Assembly: GCA_903813345.2 (NCBI GenBank)
Contig: CAIIXF020000011.1
Coordinates: forward strand, 8,528,842-8,592,841
Source: Owenia fusiformis
Lineage: Eukaryota; Annelida; Polychaeta; Sabellida; Oweniidae
Direction: 5' to 3'
DNA length: 64,000 nucleotides
A program made the position numbers and the translations under genes. Below, piece by piece: positions 13,423 through 25,100 of this stretch. The notes under the pieces were generated by a model. That model had not been told where the DNA came from, ran no database searches, and saw nothing but the letters and a program-made list of their open reading frames with translations. Each line of letters starts with the position of its first letter. Position 1 is the first letter of the stretch.

Positions 13423-14052
13423 CAGGGTGTCAAAAAACAACGGCACCCCCCTCTACAGCAAAAAGTCCTTAATGTTCCATATTGTGTCATACCTCATTTG
13501 AAAGATAATTTAATTCTGGAGTTACTCATCAAATTTCATTTAATAAAACTTAATATTAAAAAAGCTACATTGTTTCAAAGTTTGCTACTTCGGTACTTTG
13601 TTTGCTGCTCTGTTACTGATTAAAAGTCAAATCGTCAGAAAGTGAAAAATGAAAGAATTACCCCAGATTTCAACTGCACTGACCATATGGGTTCATTTCT
13701 GAAAAACAGGGTATAGGAACTGATGAGCAAAGAGCCTCTTGAAAAAAGACACAGTAAGGATGTTTTTCTGAAGAATGTGAGGAAAGTGCGAAGAGGATTA
13801 TGCAATGCTACACCTTTATGTGAATTTTTATTGAAATCATATCCGTCCAGATAAGCTGCTATTTGAGCAGCATCTAGTGGTCATACCAACTACTAAGAAT
13901 CAGCTATAAGTCTGTAAAATTATATGACATAAAGCTGAAATTTCTCAGGTAACTCCAGAATTAAATTGTCTTTAAAATGAGATATGACACACCATGTAAT
14001 ATTAAGTACGTCTTGCTGTAGAGGGGGGGTGCCGTTGTTTTTTGACACCCTG
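13423..14052. mobile_element. 630-bp TA-flanked element with long terminal inverted repeats (mariner-like MITE)
   Basis: The element begins CAGGGTGTCAAAAAACAACG and ends with the inverse of that sequence. The imperfect inverted repeats extend roughly 120 bp inward, including the shared stretch AATTTAATTCTGGAGTTAC. TA lies immediately outside both ends (13,421-13,422 and 14,053-14,054). A TA target duplication and inverted termini are established features of the Tc1/mariner superfamily. No transposase frame is present, so it is non-autonomous. The sister satellite block near 25,100 has the uninterrupted site (GTTTATGTATATATTTTTAC), which confirms the ends. Superfamily assignment is inferred from the target dinucleotide and termini only. 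Confidence 0.9.
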
Positions 14053-17000
14053 TATATATTTTTACGTTTGCCAAATGAGGGATGTATCGATTGACTTCTC
14101 TGTTAGGGGGATATATAATATCAAATTCGTCTTAAATCGCTTATGCAATTTGCGCTCTTGACAAAATGTCAATTTTCCGACCAGTCGTACGTCACACTGG
14201 TAAATGCCAGTCCTTTGCAATTTTGTGAGACGTTTAAGTTTATATCTTGGAGTATGCTCTTGAATGGATTTAATGAATGATGTTCCCGTTCGTGATATAT
14301 TTTATATCTAATTCGTCTTAAATCTATGATGCAATTTGTGCTCTGGAGGAAATGTCAATTTTCGGACCAGTCGTACGTAACGCTGGTGACAGCATGATAT
14401 TTGTTATTTAGTGAGATGTTTCAGGATACATTTTGACATTTGCCCTACCGAGGACGTGTTGATTGGTCATACTATTCATGAGATATTAAGTATCTAATTT
14501 GTCATACAAGTCTGATTTACTTTGGGCTATGTACGGAATGTCAATTTTTGGACCAGCTGTACATCACACTGGTAGCAGTGACTAGTTTGCTATATTGTGA
14601 GACGTTAATGTATATATTTTTTACGTTTGCCAAGGGAGGGATGTATCGATTGACTTCTCGGTTAGGGGGATATATAATATCCAATTCGTCTTAAATCGCT
14701 TATGCAATTTGCGCTCTTGACGAAATGTCAATTTTCCACCAGTCGTACGTCACACTGGTACATGCCAGTCCTTTGCAATTTTGTGAGACGTTTAAGTATA
14801 TATCTTTGAGTATGCTCTTGAATGGATTTAATGAATGATGTTCCCGTTCGTGATATATTTTATATCTAATTCGTCTTAAATCTATGATGCAGTTTGTGCT
14901 CTGGAGGAAATGTCAATTTTTCGGACCAGTCGTGCATAACGCTGGGGGCAGCATGATATTTGTTATTTAGTGAGATGTTTCAGGATACATTTTTACATTT
15001 TTCCTACCGAAGACTTGTTGATTGGTCATTCTATTCATGATATATTGAGTATCTTATTTGTCATACAAGTCTGATTTACTTTGGGCTATGTACGGAATGT
15101 CAATTTTCGGACCAGCTGTACATTGCACTGGTAGCAGCGACTAGTTTGATATATTGTGAGACGTTTATGTATATATTTTTACTTTTGCCAAAGGAGGGAT
15201 GTATCGATTGACTTCTCTGTTAGGGGATATATAATATCCAATTCGTCTTAAATCGCTTATGCAATTTGCGCTCTTGACGAAATGTCAATTTCCCGACCAG
15301 TCGTACGTCATACTGGTACATGCCAGTCCTTTGCAATTTTGTGAGACGTTTAAGTATATATATTGGAGTATGCTGTTGAATGGATTTAATGAATGATGTT
15401 CCCGTTCGTGATATATTTTATATCTAATTCGTCTTAAATCTATGATGCAGTTTGTGCTCTGGAGGAAATGTCAATTTTCGGACCAAGCGTACGTAACGCT
15501 GGTGACAGCATGATATTTGTTATTTAGTGAGATCTTCCAGGATACATTTTGACATTTGCCCTACCGAGGACTTGTTGATTGGACATACTATTATTGAGAT
15601 ATTGAGTATATAATATGTCATACAAGTCTGATTTACTTTGGGCTATGTACGGAATGTCAATTTTCGGACCAGCTGTACATCACACTGGTAGCAGCGACTA
15701 TTTTGATATATTGTAAGACGTTTATGTATATATTTTTACGTTTGCCAAAGGAGGGATGTATCGATTGACTTCTCTGTTAGGGGGATATATAATATCCAAT
15801 TCGTCTTAAATCGCTTATGCAATTTGCGCTCTTGAGGAAATGTCAATTTTCCGACCAGTCGTACGTCACACTGGTACATGCCAGTCCTTTGCAATTTTGT
15901 GAGACGTCTAAGTATATATGTTGGAGTATGCTCTTGAATGGATTTAATGAATGATGTTCCCGTTCGTGATATATCTTATATCTAATTCGTCTTAAATATA
16001 TGATGCAGTTAGTATTCTGGAGAAAATGTCAATTTTCGGACCAGTCGTACGTAACGCTGGTGACCGCATGATATTTGTTATTTAGTGAGATGTTTCAGGA
16101 TACATTTTGACATTTTCCCTACCTAGGACTTGTTGATTGGCCATTCTATTCATGAGATATTGAGTATCTAATTTGTCATACAAGTCTGATTTACTTTGGG
16201 CTATGAACGGAATGTCAATTTTCGGACTAGCTGTACATCGCACTGGTAGCAGCGACTAGTTTAATATATTGTGAGACGTTTATGTATATATTTTTACGTT
16301 TGCCAAAGGAGGGATGTATCGATTGACTTCTCTGTTAGGGGGATATATAATATCCAATTCGTCTTAAATCGCTTATGCAATTTGCGCTCTTGACGAAATG
16401 TCAATTTTCCGACCAGTCGTACGTCACACTGTTACATGCCAGTCCTTTGCAATTTTGTGAGACATTTAAGTATATATTTTTGAGTATGCTCTTGAATGGA
16501 TTTAATGAATGATGTTTCCGTTCGTGATATATTTTATATCTAATTCGTCTTAAATCTATGATGCAGTTTGTGCTCTGGAGGAAATGTCAATTTTCGGACC
16601 AGTCGTACGTAACGCTAGTGACAGAATGATATTTGTTATTTAGTGAGATGTTTCAGGATACATTTTGACATTTGCCCTACCGAGGACGTGTTGATTGGTC
16701 ATACTATTCATGAAATTTTGAGTATCTAATTTGTCATAAAAGTCTGATTTACTTTGGGCTATGTACGGAATGTCAATTTTCGGACCAGCTGTACATCACA
16801 CTGGTAGCAGCGACTAGTTTGCTATATTGTGAGACGTTAATGTATATATTTTTACGTTTGCCAAGGGAGGGATGTATCGATTGACTTCTCTGTTAGGGGG
16901 ATATATAATATCCAATCCGTCTTAAATCGCTTATGCAATTTGCGCTCTTGACGAAATGTCAATTTTCCGACCAGTCGTACGTCACACTGGTACATGCCAG

Positions 17001-17839
17001 TCCTTTGCAGTTTTGTGAGACGTCTAAGTATATATCTCGGAGTATGCTCTTGAATGGATTTAATGAATGATGTTCCCGTTCGTGATATATCTTATATCTA
17101 ATTAGTCTTAAATCTATGATGCAATTTGTGCTCTGGAGGAAATGTCAATTTTCGAACCAGTCGTACTTAACGCTGGTGACAGCATGATATTTGTTATTTA
17201 GTGAGATGTTTCAGGATACATCTTGACATTTGCCCTACCGAGGACTTGTTGATTGGTCATTCTATTCATGAGATATTGAGTATCTAATTTGTCATACAAG
17301 TCTGATTTACTTTGGGATATGTACGGAATGTCAATTTTCGGACCAGCTGTACATCGCACTGGTAGCAGTGACTAGTTTGCTATATTGTGAAACGTTAATG
17401 TATATATTTTTACGTTTGCCAAGGGAGGGATGTATCGATTGACTTCTCTGTTAGGGGGATATATAATATCAAATTCGTCTTAAATCGCTTATGCAATTTG
17501 CGCTCTTGACTAAATGTCAATTTCCCGACCAGTCGTACGTCACACTGGTACATGCCAGTCCTTTGCAATTTTGTGAGACGTTTAAGTATATATCTTGGAG
17601 TATGCTCTTGAATGGATTTAATGAATGATGTTCCTGTTCGTGATATATTCTATATCGAATTCGTCTTAAATCTATGATGCAGTTTGTGCTCTGGAGGAAA
17701 TGTCAATTTTCGGACCAGTCGTACATAACGCTGGTGGCAGCATGATATTTGTTATTTAGTGAGATGTTTCAGGATACATTTTTACATTTGCCCTACCGAG
17801 GACTTGTTGATTGGTCATTCTATTATGAGATATTGAGTA
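14053..17839. repeat. Satellite array, block 3
   Basis: About 6.8 higher-order units. Diagnostic variants show that it is the sister of 25,105-27,330 and partly of 28,900-30,560 and 31,400-33,000: TGGTAAATGCC near 14,200 and 25,245, CCACCAGTCGTACG near 14,735 and 25,780, TATGCTGTTGAATGG near 15,368 and 26,411, GCAGTTAGTATTCTGG near 16,004 and 27,105. It therefore grew by block duplication and not only by single-unit exchange. No gene is seen. Confidence 0.95.
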
Positions 17840-18156
17840 CTGGTACTTTGCCCTTGGCAATTGAGACAGGGCGCTACACAGGTATACCATTACACGAAAG
17901 GAAATGCTTATTATGTGACATGGATTGTGTAGAAGATGAAAAGCATTTCTTATTCGAATGTAGCCATTTATATGATGATCTAAGATGTGATTTTTATGAA
18001 AATGTTAAACAGAAAATGGCCTATTTAGATGTAACATCAGCCAATTCTACACTTCTTTTTGTCTCCATTATGAATTGTACTTCACTCCAAAGACCATTAG
18101 GAGCTTTAGTTTATAATATGTACAATAAGAGATCTCTTAATATTGATAGGCTATAA
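17840..18156 (+). pseudogene. C-terminal end of a LINE ORF2-type protein (Cys/His motif), copy 1
   Basis: About 104 in-frame codons end at TAA 18,154-18,156. The peptide starts TGTLPLAIETGRYTGIP and contains C-x2-C-x9-H-x4-C (KCLLCDMDC, then a VEDEKH stretch). In LINEs an ETGRY...RLC..C...VEDE.HFL.EC segment lies after the RT domain. The RT domain is missing, so this cannot make a working enzyme. An open frame of 135 codons starts upstream inside satellite at 17,749, but its first 30 or so residues are satellite read-through. Compared with copy 2, a one-base deletion just upstream (TATTATGAG) changes the satellite frame. Confidence 0.85.
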
Positions 18157-19283
18157 TCACTAATTTAAAATGAGTATGCATGTCACCTAAGTTTCCTTAA
18201 TAAAATATTTATTTATCTAAAATGTATCTAGTCAGAAACTCCTTGGTTTTATGATGCCTCTTTTTAGTGCTTTGAGCTATCGACCTTGGGGAAGATGGTC
18301 TCAATTTATTACTACAGAGGTGTATATTATCTATGGGGTTCTTGTTTTATTTATTCACTCATGCAACTCCCATTTAGTGCAATATATGTACTTATCATTC
18401 AATATGCATCTCACATTTAGTGCAATATATGTATTGTAATATTTGTCCTCAACTATATGCATTAAGTATTTCACAATTAGTGCAATATTCATATTAATTG
18501 AAATATTTGACCATATGCAACATACTACTTACATTTAGTGCAATATATGTATTTATCATGCAATATGCATCTCACATTTAGTGCAATACATGTATTTATT
18601 GTAATATTTGTCTTCGATCGTATGCATTGTGTATTTCACATTTAGTGCAATATTCATATTTATTGTAATATTTGACCATTGTGCAACATCCTACTCACAT
18701 TAAGTGCAATATATGAATTTATTGTAATATCAGTCTTCGACCATATGCATGAGACAATTCACATTTTGTGCGATATTTGTATTTATTGTAATTTTTGACC
18801 ATATGCAACATGCTACTCTCATTTAGTGCAATACATGTATTTGTTATGCAATATCCATCTCACATTAGGTGCAATATATGTATTTATTGTAATTTTTGAC
18901 CATATGCAACATGCTACTCTCATTTAGTGCAATACATGTATTTGTTATGCAATATCCATCTCACATTAGGTGCAATATATGTATTTAATATAATGATTGA
19001 AAATATCATTCCATGAACTGCTTATTTATGCCAAACTGATTAATCAGACAATTTATATTTATTTATTTATATCATTGGTCATTATTGTATAATTTTTTAC
19101 CAGATACATTTTTTGTCTCTGTCTTTATGAATGTTGACCCAAGCTGCCCATTGGGGGTAGTAATGGGTGACACTCAGATATAATGTATACTGTGTCTCAT
19201 AAGTCGGCACCGGCTGGTGATGTTACAAAATGTTGTTTTTATTATGTATTTTAGATGTACGTATATTGTAATATCAGTGACAC
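17840..19283 (+). mobile_element. 5'-truncated LINE tail, duplicated copy 1
   Basis: Satellite breaks at GATATTGAGTA and LINE sequence begins with CTGGTACTTTGCCC. The coding end runs to 18,156, followed by a 3' untranslated region of about 1.1 kb. This 3' region contains about ten imperfect repeats of CATTTAGTGCAATATATG (18,370-18,990) and TTATTTATTTATATC near 19,055. The copy ends at 19,283 without an A-rich tail because the duplication junction falls there. Confidence 0.9.
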
Positions 19284-20701
19284 GTCACACTGTTACATGC
19301 CAGTCCTTTGCAATTTTGTGAGACATTTAAGTATATATTTTTGAGTATGCTCTTGAATGGATTTAATGAATGATGTTTCCGTTCGTGATATATTTTATAT
19401 CTAATTCGTCTTAAATCTATGATGCAGTTTGTGCTCTGGAGGAAATGTCAATTTTCGGACCAGTCGTACGTAACGCTAGTGACAGAATGATATTTGTTAT
19501 TTAGTGAGATGTTTCAGGATACATTTTGACATTTGCCCTACCGAGGACGTGTTGATTGGTCATACTATTCATGAAATTTTGAGTATCTAATTTGTCATAA
19601 AAGTCTGATTTACTTTGGGCTATGTACGGAATGTCAATTTTCGGACCAGCTGTACATCACACTGGTAGCAGCGACTAGTTTGCTATATTGTGAGACGTTA
19701 ATGTATATATTTTTACGTTTGCCAAGGGAGGGATGTATCGATTGACTTCTCTGTTAGGGGGATATATAATATCCAATCCGTCTTAAATCGCTTATGCAAT
19801 TTGCGCTCTTGACGAAATGTCAATTTTCCGACCAGTCGTACGTCACACTGGTACATGCCAGTCCTTTGCAGTTTTGTGAGACGTCTAAGTATATATCTCG
19901 GAGTATGCTCTTGAATGGATTTAATGATTGATGTTCCCGTTCGTGATATATCTTATATCTAATTAGTCTTAAATCTATGATGCAATTTGTGCTCTGGAGG
20001 AAATGTCAATTTTCGAACCAGTCGTACTTAACGCTGGTGACAGCATGATATTTGTTATTTAGTGAGATGTTTCAGGATACATTTTGACATTTGCCCTACC
20101 GAGGACTTGTTGATTGGTCATTCTATTCATGAGATATTGAGTATCTAATTTGTCATACAAGTCTGATTTACTTTGGGATATGTACGGAATGTCAATTTTC
20201 GGACCAGCTGTACATCGCACTGGTAGCAGTGACTAGTTTGCTATATTGTGAAACGTTAATGTATATATTTTTACGTTTGCCAAGGGAGGGATGTATCGAT
20301 TGACTTCTCTGTTAGGGGGATATATAATATCAAATTCGTCTTAAATCGCTTATGCAATTTGCGCTCTTGACTAAATGTCAATTTCCCGACCAGTCGTACG
20401 TCACACTGGTACATGCCAGTCCTTTGCAATTTTGTGAGACGTTTAAGTATATATCTTGGAGTATGCTCTTGAATGGATTTAATGAATGATGTTCCTGTTC
20501 GTGATATATTCTATATTGAATTCGTCTTAAATCTATGATGCAGTTTGTGCTCTGGAGGAAATGTCAATTTTCGGACCAGTCGTACATAACGCTGGTGGCA
20601 GCATGATATTTGTTATTTAGTGAGATGTTTCAGGATACATTTTTACATTTGCCCTACCGAGGACTTGTTGATTGGTCATTCTATTCATGAGATATTGAGT
20701 A
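19284..20701. repeat. Satellite array, block 4 (satellite half of the duplicated 2.86-kb unit)
   Basis: This block is almost base-for-base the same as 16,422-17,839, including the shared rare variants GTGACAGAATG, CAATCCGTC and ATATCTCGGAG. No gene is seen. Confidence 0.95.
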
Positions 20702-21018
20702 CTGGTACTTTGCCCTTGGCAATTGAGACAGGGCGCTACACAGGTATACCATTACACGAAAGGAAATGCTTATTATGTGACATGGATTGTGTAGAAGATG
20801 AAAAGCATTTCTTATTAGAATGTAGCCATTTATATGATGATCTAAGATGTGATTTTTATGAAAATGTTAAACAGAAAATGGCCTATTTAGATGTAACATC
20901 AGCCAATTCTACACTTCTTTTTGTCTCCATTATGAATTGTACTTCACTCCAAAGACCATTAGGAGCTTTAGTTTATAATATGTACAATAAGAGATCTCTT
21001 AATATTGATAGGCTATAA
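20702..21018 (+). pseudogene. C-terminal end of a LINE ORF2-type protein (Cys/His motif), copy 2
   Basis: Duplicate of the coding remnant at 17,840-18,156, ending at TAA 21,016-21,018, with one residue change noticed (LLECSH in place of LFECSH). The C-x2-C-x9-H-x4-C motif is intact. It lacks the RT domain and its apparent start lies in satellite, so it is an inert fragment. The downstream 62-codon frame at 21,113 (and 18,251 in copy 1) is 3' untranslated repeat sequence. Confidence 0.85.
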
Positions 21019-22182
21019 TCACTAATTTAAAATGAGTATGCATGTCACCTAAGTTTCCTTAATAAAATATTTATTTATTTAAAATGTATCTAGTCAGAAA
21101 CTCCTTGGTTTTATGATGCCTCTTTTTAGTGCTTTGAGCTATCGACCTTGGGGAAGATGGTCTCAATTTATTACTACAGAGGTGTATATTATCTATGGGG
21201 TTCTTGTTTTATTTATTCACTCATGCAACTCCCATTTAGTGCAATATATGTACTTATCATTCAATATGCATCTCACATTTAGTGCAATATATGTATTGTA
21301 ATATTTGTCCTCAACTATATGCATTAAGTATTTCACAATTAGTGCAATATTCATATTAATTGAAATATTTGACCATATGCAACATACTACTTACATTTAG
21401 TGCAATATATGTATTTATCATGCAATATGCATCTCACATTTAGTGCAATACATGTATTTATTGTAATATTTGTCTTCGATCGTATGCATTGTGTATTTCA
21501 CATTTAGTGCAATATTCATATTTATTGTAATATTTGACCATTGTGCAACATCCTACTCACATTAAGTGCAATATATGAATTTATTGTAATATCAGTCTTC
21601 GACCATATGCATGATACAATTCACATTTTGTGCGATATTTGTATTTATTGTAATTTTTGACCATATGCAACATGCTACTCTCATTTAGTGCAATACATGT
21701 ATTTGTTATGCAATATCCATCTCACATTAGGTGCAATATATGTATTTATTGTAATTTTTGACCATATGCAACATGCTACTCTCATTTAGTGCAATACATG
21801 TATTTGTTATGCAATATCCATCTCACATTAGGTGCAATATATGTATTTAATATAATGATTGAAAATATCATTCCATGAACTGCTTATTTATGCCAAACTG
21901 ATTAATCAGACAATTTATATTTATTTATTTATATCATTGGTCATTATTGTATAATTTTTTACCAGATACATTTTTTGTCTCTGTCTTTATGAATGTTGAC
22001 CCAAGCTGCCCATTGGGGGTAGTAATGGGTGACACTCAGATATAATGTATACTGTGTCTCATAAGTCGGCACCGGCTGGTGATGTTACAAAATGTTGTTT
22101 TTATTATGTATTTTAGATGTACGTATATTGTAATATCAGTGACACAAAAATAAACTATTTTAAACTTAAAACTTAAACTTAA
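20702..22182 (+). mobile_element. 5'-truncated LINE tail, duplicated copy 2 with A-rich 3' end
   Basis: This is the same element as at 17,840. Here the 3' end continues past GTGACAC into an A-rich tail of about 37 bp (AAAAATAAACTATTTTAAAC, then AACTTAA repeats) before satellite resumes at GTATCTAATTTGTCATAC. Left flank GATATTGAGTA and right flank AGTATCTAAT share AGTA, which fits a very short target duplication or microhomology. A related satellite block near 30,555 (GATATTGAGTATCTTATTTG) shows the uninterrupted site. Confidence 0.9.
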
Positions 22183-25100
22183 GTATCTAATTTGTCATAC
22201 AAGTCTTTGGGCTAATTGTACGAAATGTCAATTTTCGAACCAGCTGTACATCGCACTGGTAGCAGCGACTAATTTGATATATTGTGAGACGTTTATGTAT
22301 ATATTTTTACGTTTGCCAAAGGAGGGATGTATCGATTGACTTCTGTGTTAGGGGGATATATAATATCCAATTCGTCTTAAATCGCTTATGCAATTTGCGC
22401 TCTTGACGAAATGTCAATTTCCCGACCAGTCGTACGTCACACTGGTACATGCCAGTCCTTTGCAATTTTGCGAGACGTTTAAGTATATATTTTGGAGTAT
22501 GCTCTTGAATGGATTTAATGAATGATGTTCCTGTTCGTGATATATTTTATATCTAATTCGTCTTAAATCTATGATGCAGTTTGTGCTCTGGAGGAAATGT
22601 CAATTTTTGGACCAGTCGTACGTAACGCTGGTGGCAGCATGATATTTGTTATTTAGTGAGATGTTTCAGGATACATTTTTACATTTGCCCTACCGAGGAC
22701 TTGTTGATTGGTCAATCTCTTCATGAGATATTGAGTATCTAATTTGTCATTCAAGTCTGATTTACTTTGGGCTATGTACGGAATGTCATTTTTCGGACCA
22801 GCTGTACATCGCACTGGTAGCAGAGACTAGTTTGATATATTGTGAGACGTTTATGTATATATTTTTACGTTTGCCAAAGGAGGGATGTATCGATTGACTT
22901 CTCTGTTAGGGGGATATATAATATCCAATTCGTCTAAGATGGCTTATGCAATTTGCGCTCTTGACGAAATGTCAATTTTCTGACAAGTCGTACCTCACAC
23001 TGGTCCATTCCAGTCCTTTGCAATTTTGTGAGACGTTAAAGTATATATTTTGGAGTATGCTCTTGAATGGATTTAATGAATGATGCTCCTGTTCGTGATA
23101 TGTTTTATACCTAATTCGTCTTATATCTATGATGCAGTTTGTGCTCTGGAGGAAATGTCAATTTTCGGACCAGTCGTACGTAACGCTGGTGGCAGCATGA
23201 TATTTGTTATTTAGTGAGATGTTTCAGGATACATTTTGACATTTGCCCTACCGAGGACTTGTTGATTGGTCATTCCATTCATGAGATATTGAGTATCTAA
23301 TTTGTCATACAAGTCTGATTTACTTTGGGCTATGTACGGAATGTCAATTTGGGACCAGCTGTACATCGCACTGATAGCAGCGACTAATTTGATATAATGT
23401 GAGACGTTTATGTATATATTTTTACGTTTGCCAAAGGAGGGATGTATCGATTGACTTCTCTGTTAGGGGGATATATAATATCCAATTCGTCTTAAATCGC
23501 TTATGCATTTTTCGCTCTTGACGAAATGTCAATTTCCCGACCAGTCGTACGTCTCACTGGTACATGCCAGTCCTTTGCAATTTTGTGAGACGTTTAAGTT
23601 TATATTTTTGAGTATGCTCTTGAATGGATTTAATAAATGATGTTCCCGTTCGTGATATATTTTATATCTAATTCGTCTTAAATCTATGATGCAGTTTGTG
23701 CTCTGGAGGAAATGTCAATTTTTGGACCAGTCGTACGTAACGCTGGTGGCAGCATGATATTTGTTATTTAGTGAGATGTTTAAGGATACATTTTTATATT
23801 TGCCCTACCGAGGACTTGTTGATTGGTCATTCTATTCATGAGGTATTGAGTATCTAATTTGTCATACAAGTCTGGTTTACTTTGGGCTATGTACGGAATG
23901 TCAATTTTCGGACCAGCTGTACATCGCACTGGTAGCAGTGACTAGTTTGATATATTCTGAGACGTTTATGTATATATTTTTACGTTTGCCAAAGGAGGGA
24001 TGTATCAATCAACTTCACTGTTAGGGGGATATATAATATCCAATTCGTCTTAAATCGCTTATGCAATTTGCGCTCTTGACGAAATGTCAATTTTCCGACC
24101 AGTCGTACGTCACACTGGTACATGCCAGTCCTTTGCAATTTTGTGAGACGTTTAAGTATATATTTTGGAGTATGCTCTTGAATGGATTTAATGAATGATG
24201 TTCCCGTTCGTGATATATTTTATATCTAATTCGTCTTAAATCTATGATGCAGTTTGTGCTCTGGAGGAAATGTCAATTTTCGGACCAGTCATACGTAACG
24301 CTGGTGGCAGCATGATATTTGTTATTTAGTGAGATGTTTCAGGATACATTTTGACATTTGTCCTACCGAGGACTTTTTGATTGCTCATTCTATTCATGAG
24401 ATATTGAGTATCTAATTTGTCATACAAGTCTGATTTACTTTGGGCTATGTACGGAATGTCAATTGTCGGACCAGCTGTACATCGCACTGGTAGCAGCGAC
24501 TAGTTTGATATATTGTGAGACGTTTAAGTATATATTTTTACGTTTGCCAAAGGAGGGATGTATCGATTGACTTCTCTGTTAGGGGGCTATATAATATCCA
24601 ATTCGTCTTAAATCTGTAAATCGCTTATGCAATTTGCGCTCTTGACGAAATGTCAATTTTCCGACCAGTCGTACGTCACACTGGTATATGCCAGTCCTTT
24701 GCAATTTTGTGAGACGTTTAAGTATATATTTTGGAGTATGCTCTTGAATGGATTTTATGAATGATGTTCCCGTTCGTGATATATTTTATATCTAATTTGT
24801 CTTAAATCTATGATGCAGTTTGTGCTCTATAAGAAATGTCAATTTTCGGACCAGACGTACGTAATGCTGGTGACAGCATGATATTTGTTATTTAGTGAGA
24901 TGTTTCAGGATTCATTTTTACATTTGCCCTACCGAGGACTTGTCGATTGGTCATTCTATTCATGAGATATTGAGTATATAATTTGTCATACAAGTCTGAA
25001 TTACTTTGGGCTAATTGTACGGAATGTCAATTTTCGGACCAGCTGTACATCGCACTGGTAGCAGCCACTAATTTGATATATTGTGAGACGTTTATGTATA

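Larger units (their letters stand above)
16422..22145. repeat. Recent 2,862-bp tandem duplication spanning satellite and LINE tail
   Basis: Positions 16,422-19,283 and 19,284-22,145 are near-identical copies. By eye I count about seven differences, for example TATTCGAATG versus TATTAGAATG, TTCTATTATGAG versus TTCTATTCATGAG, and ATGAATGATG versus ATGATTGATG. Each copy holds about 1.4 kb of satellite followed by about 1.45 kb of LINE 3' sequence. The internal junction joins the LINE end GTGACAC to the satellite GTCACACTG, with a short shared CAC. The first copy lacks the LINE's A-rich tail and the second has it, so the duplication arose after insertion. Confidence 0.95.

Noticed and set aside
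17749-17839. Satellite-derived N-terminus fused to the LINE peptide as a possible chimeric gene
   Set aside because: The join is at the truncated insertion boundary, the two copies use different upstream ATGs because of a one-base deletion, and no promoter or splice context is seen.
18251-18439. Open frame of 62 codons present in both duplicated copies (also 21,113)
   Set aside because: It lies in the LINE 3' untranslated region and runs into the CATTTAGTGCAATATATG repeats; the duplication alone explains its conservation.
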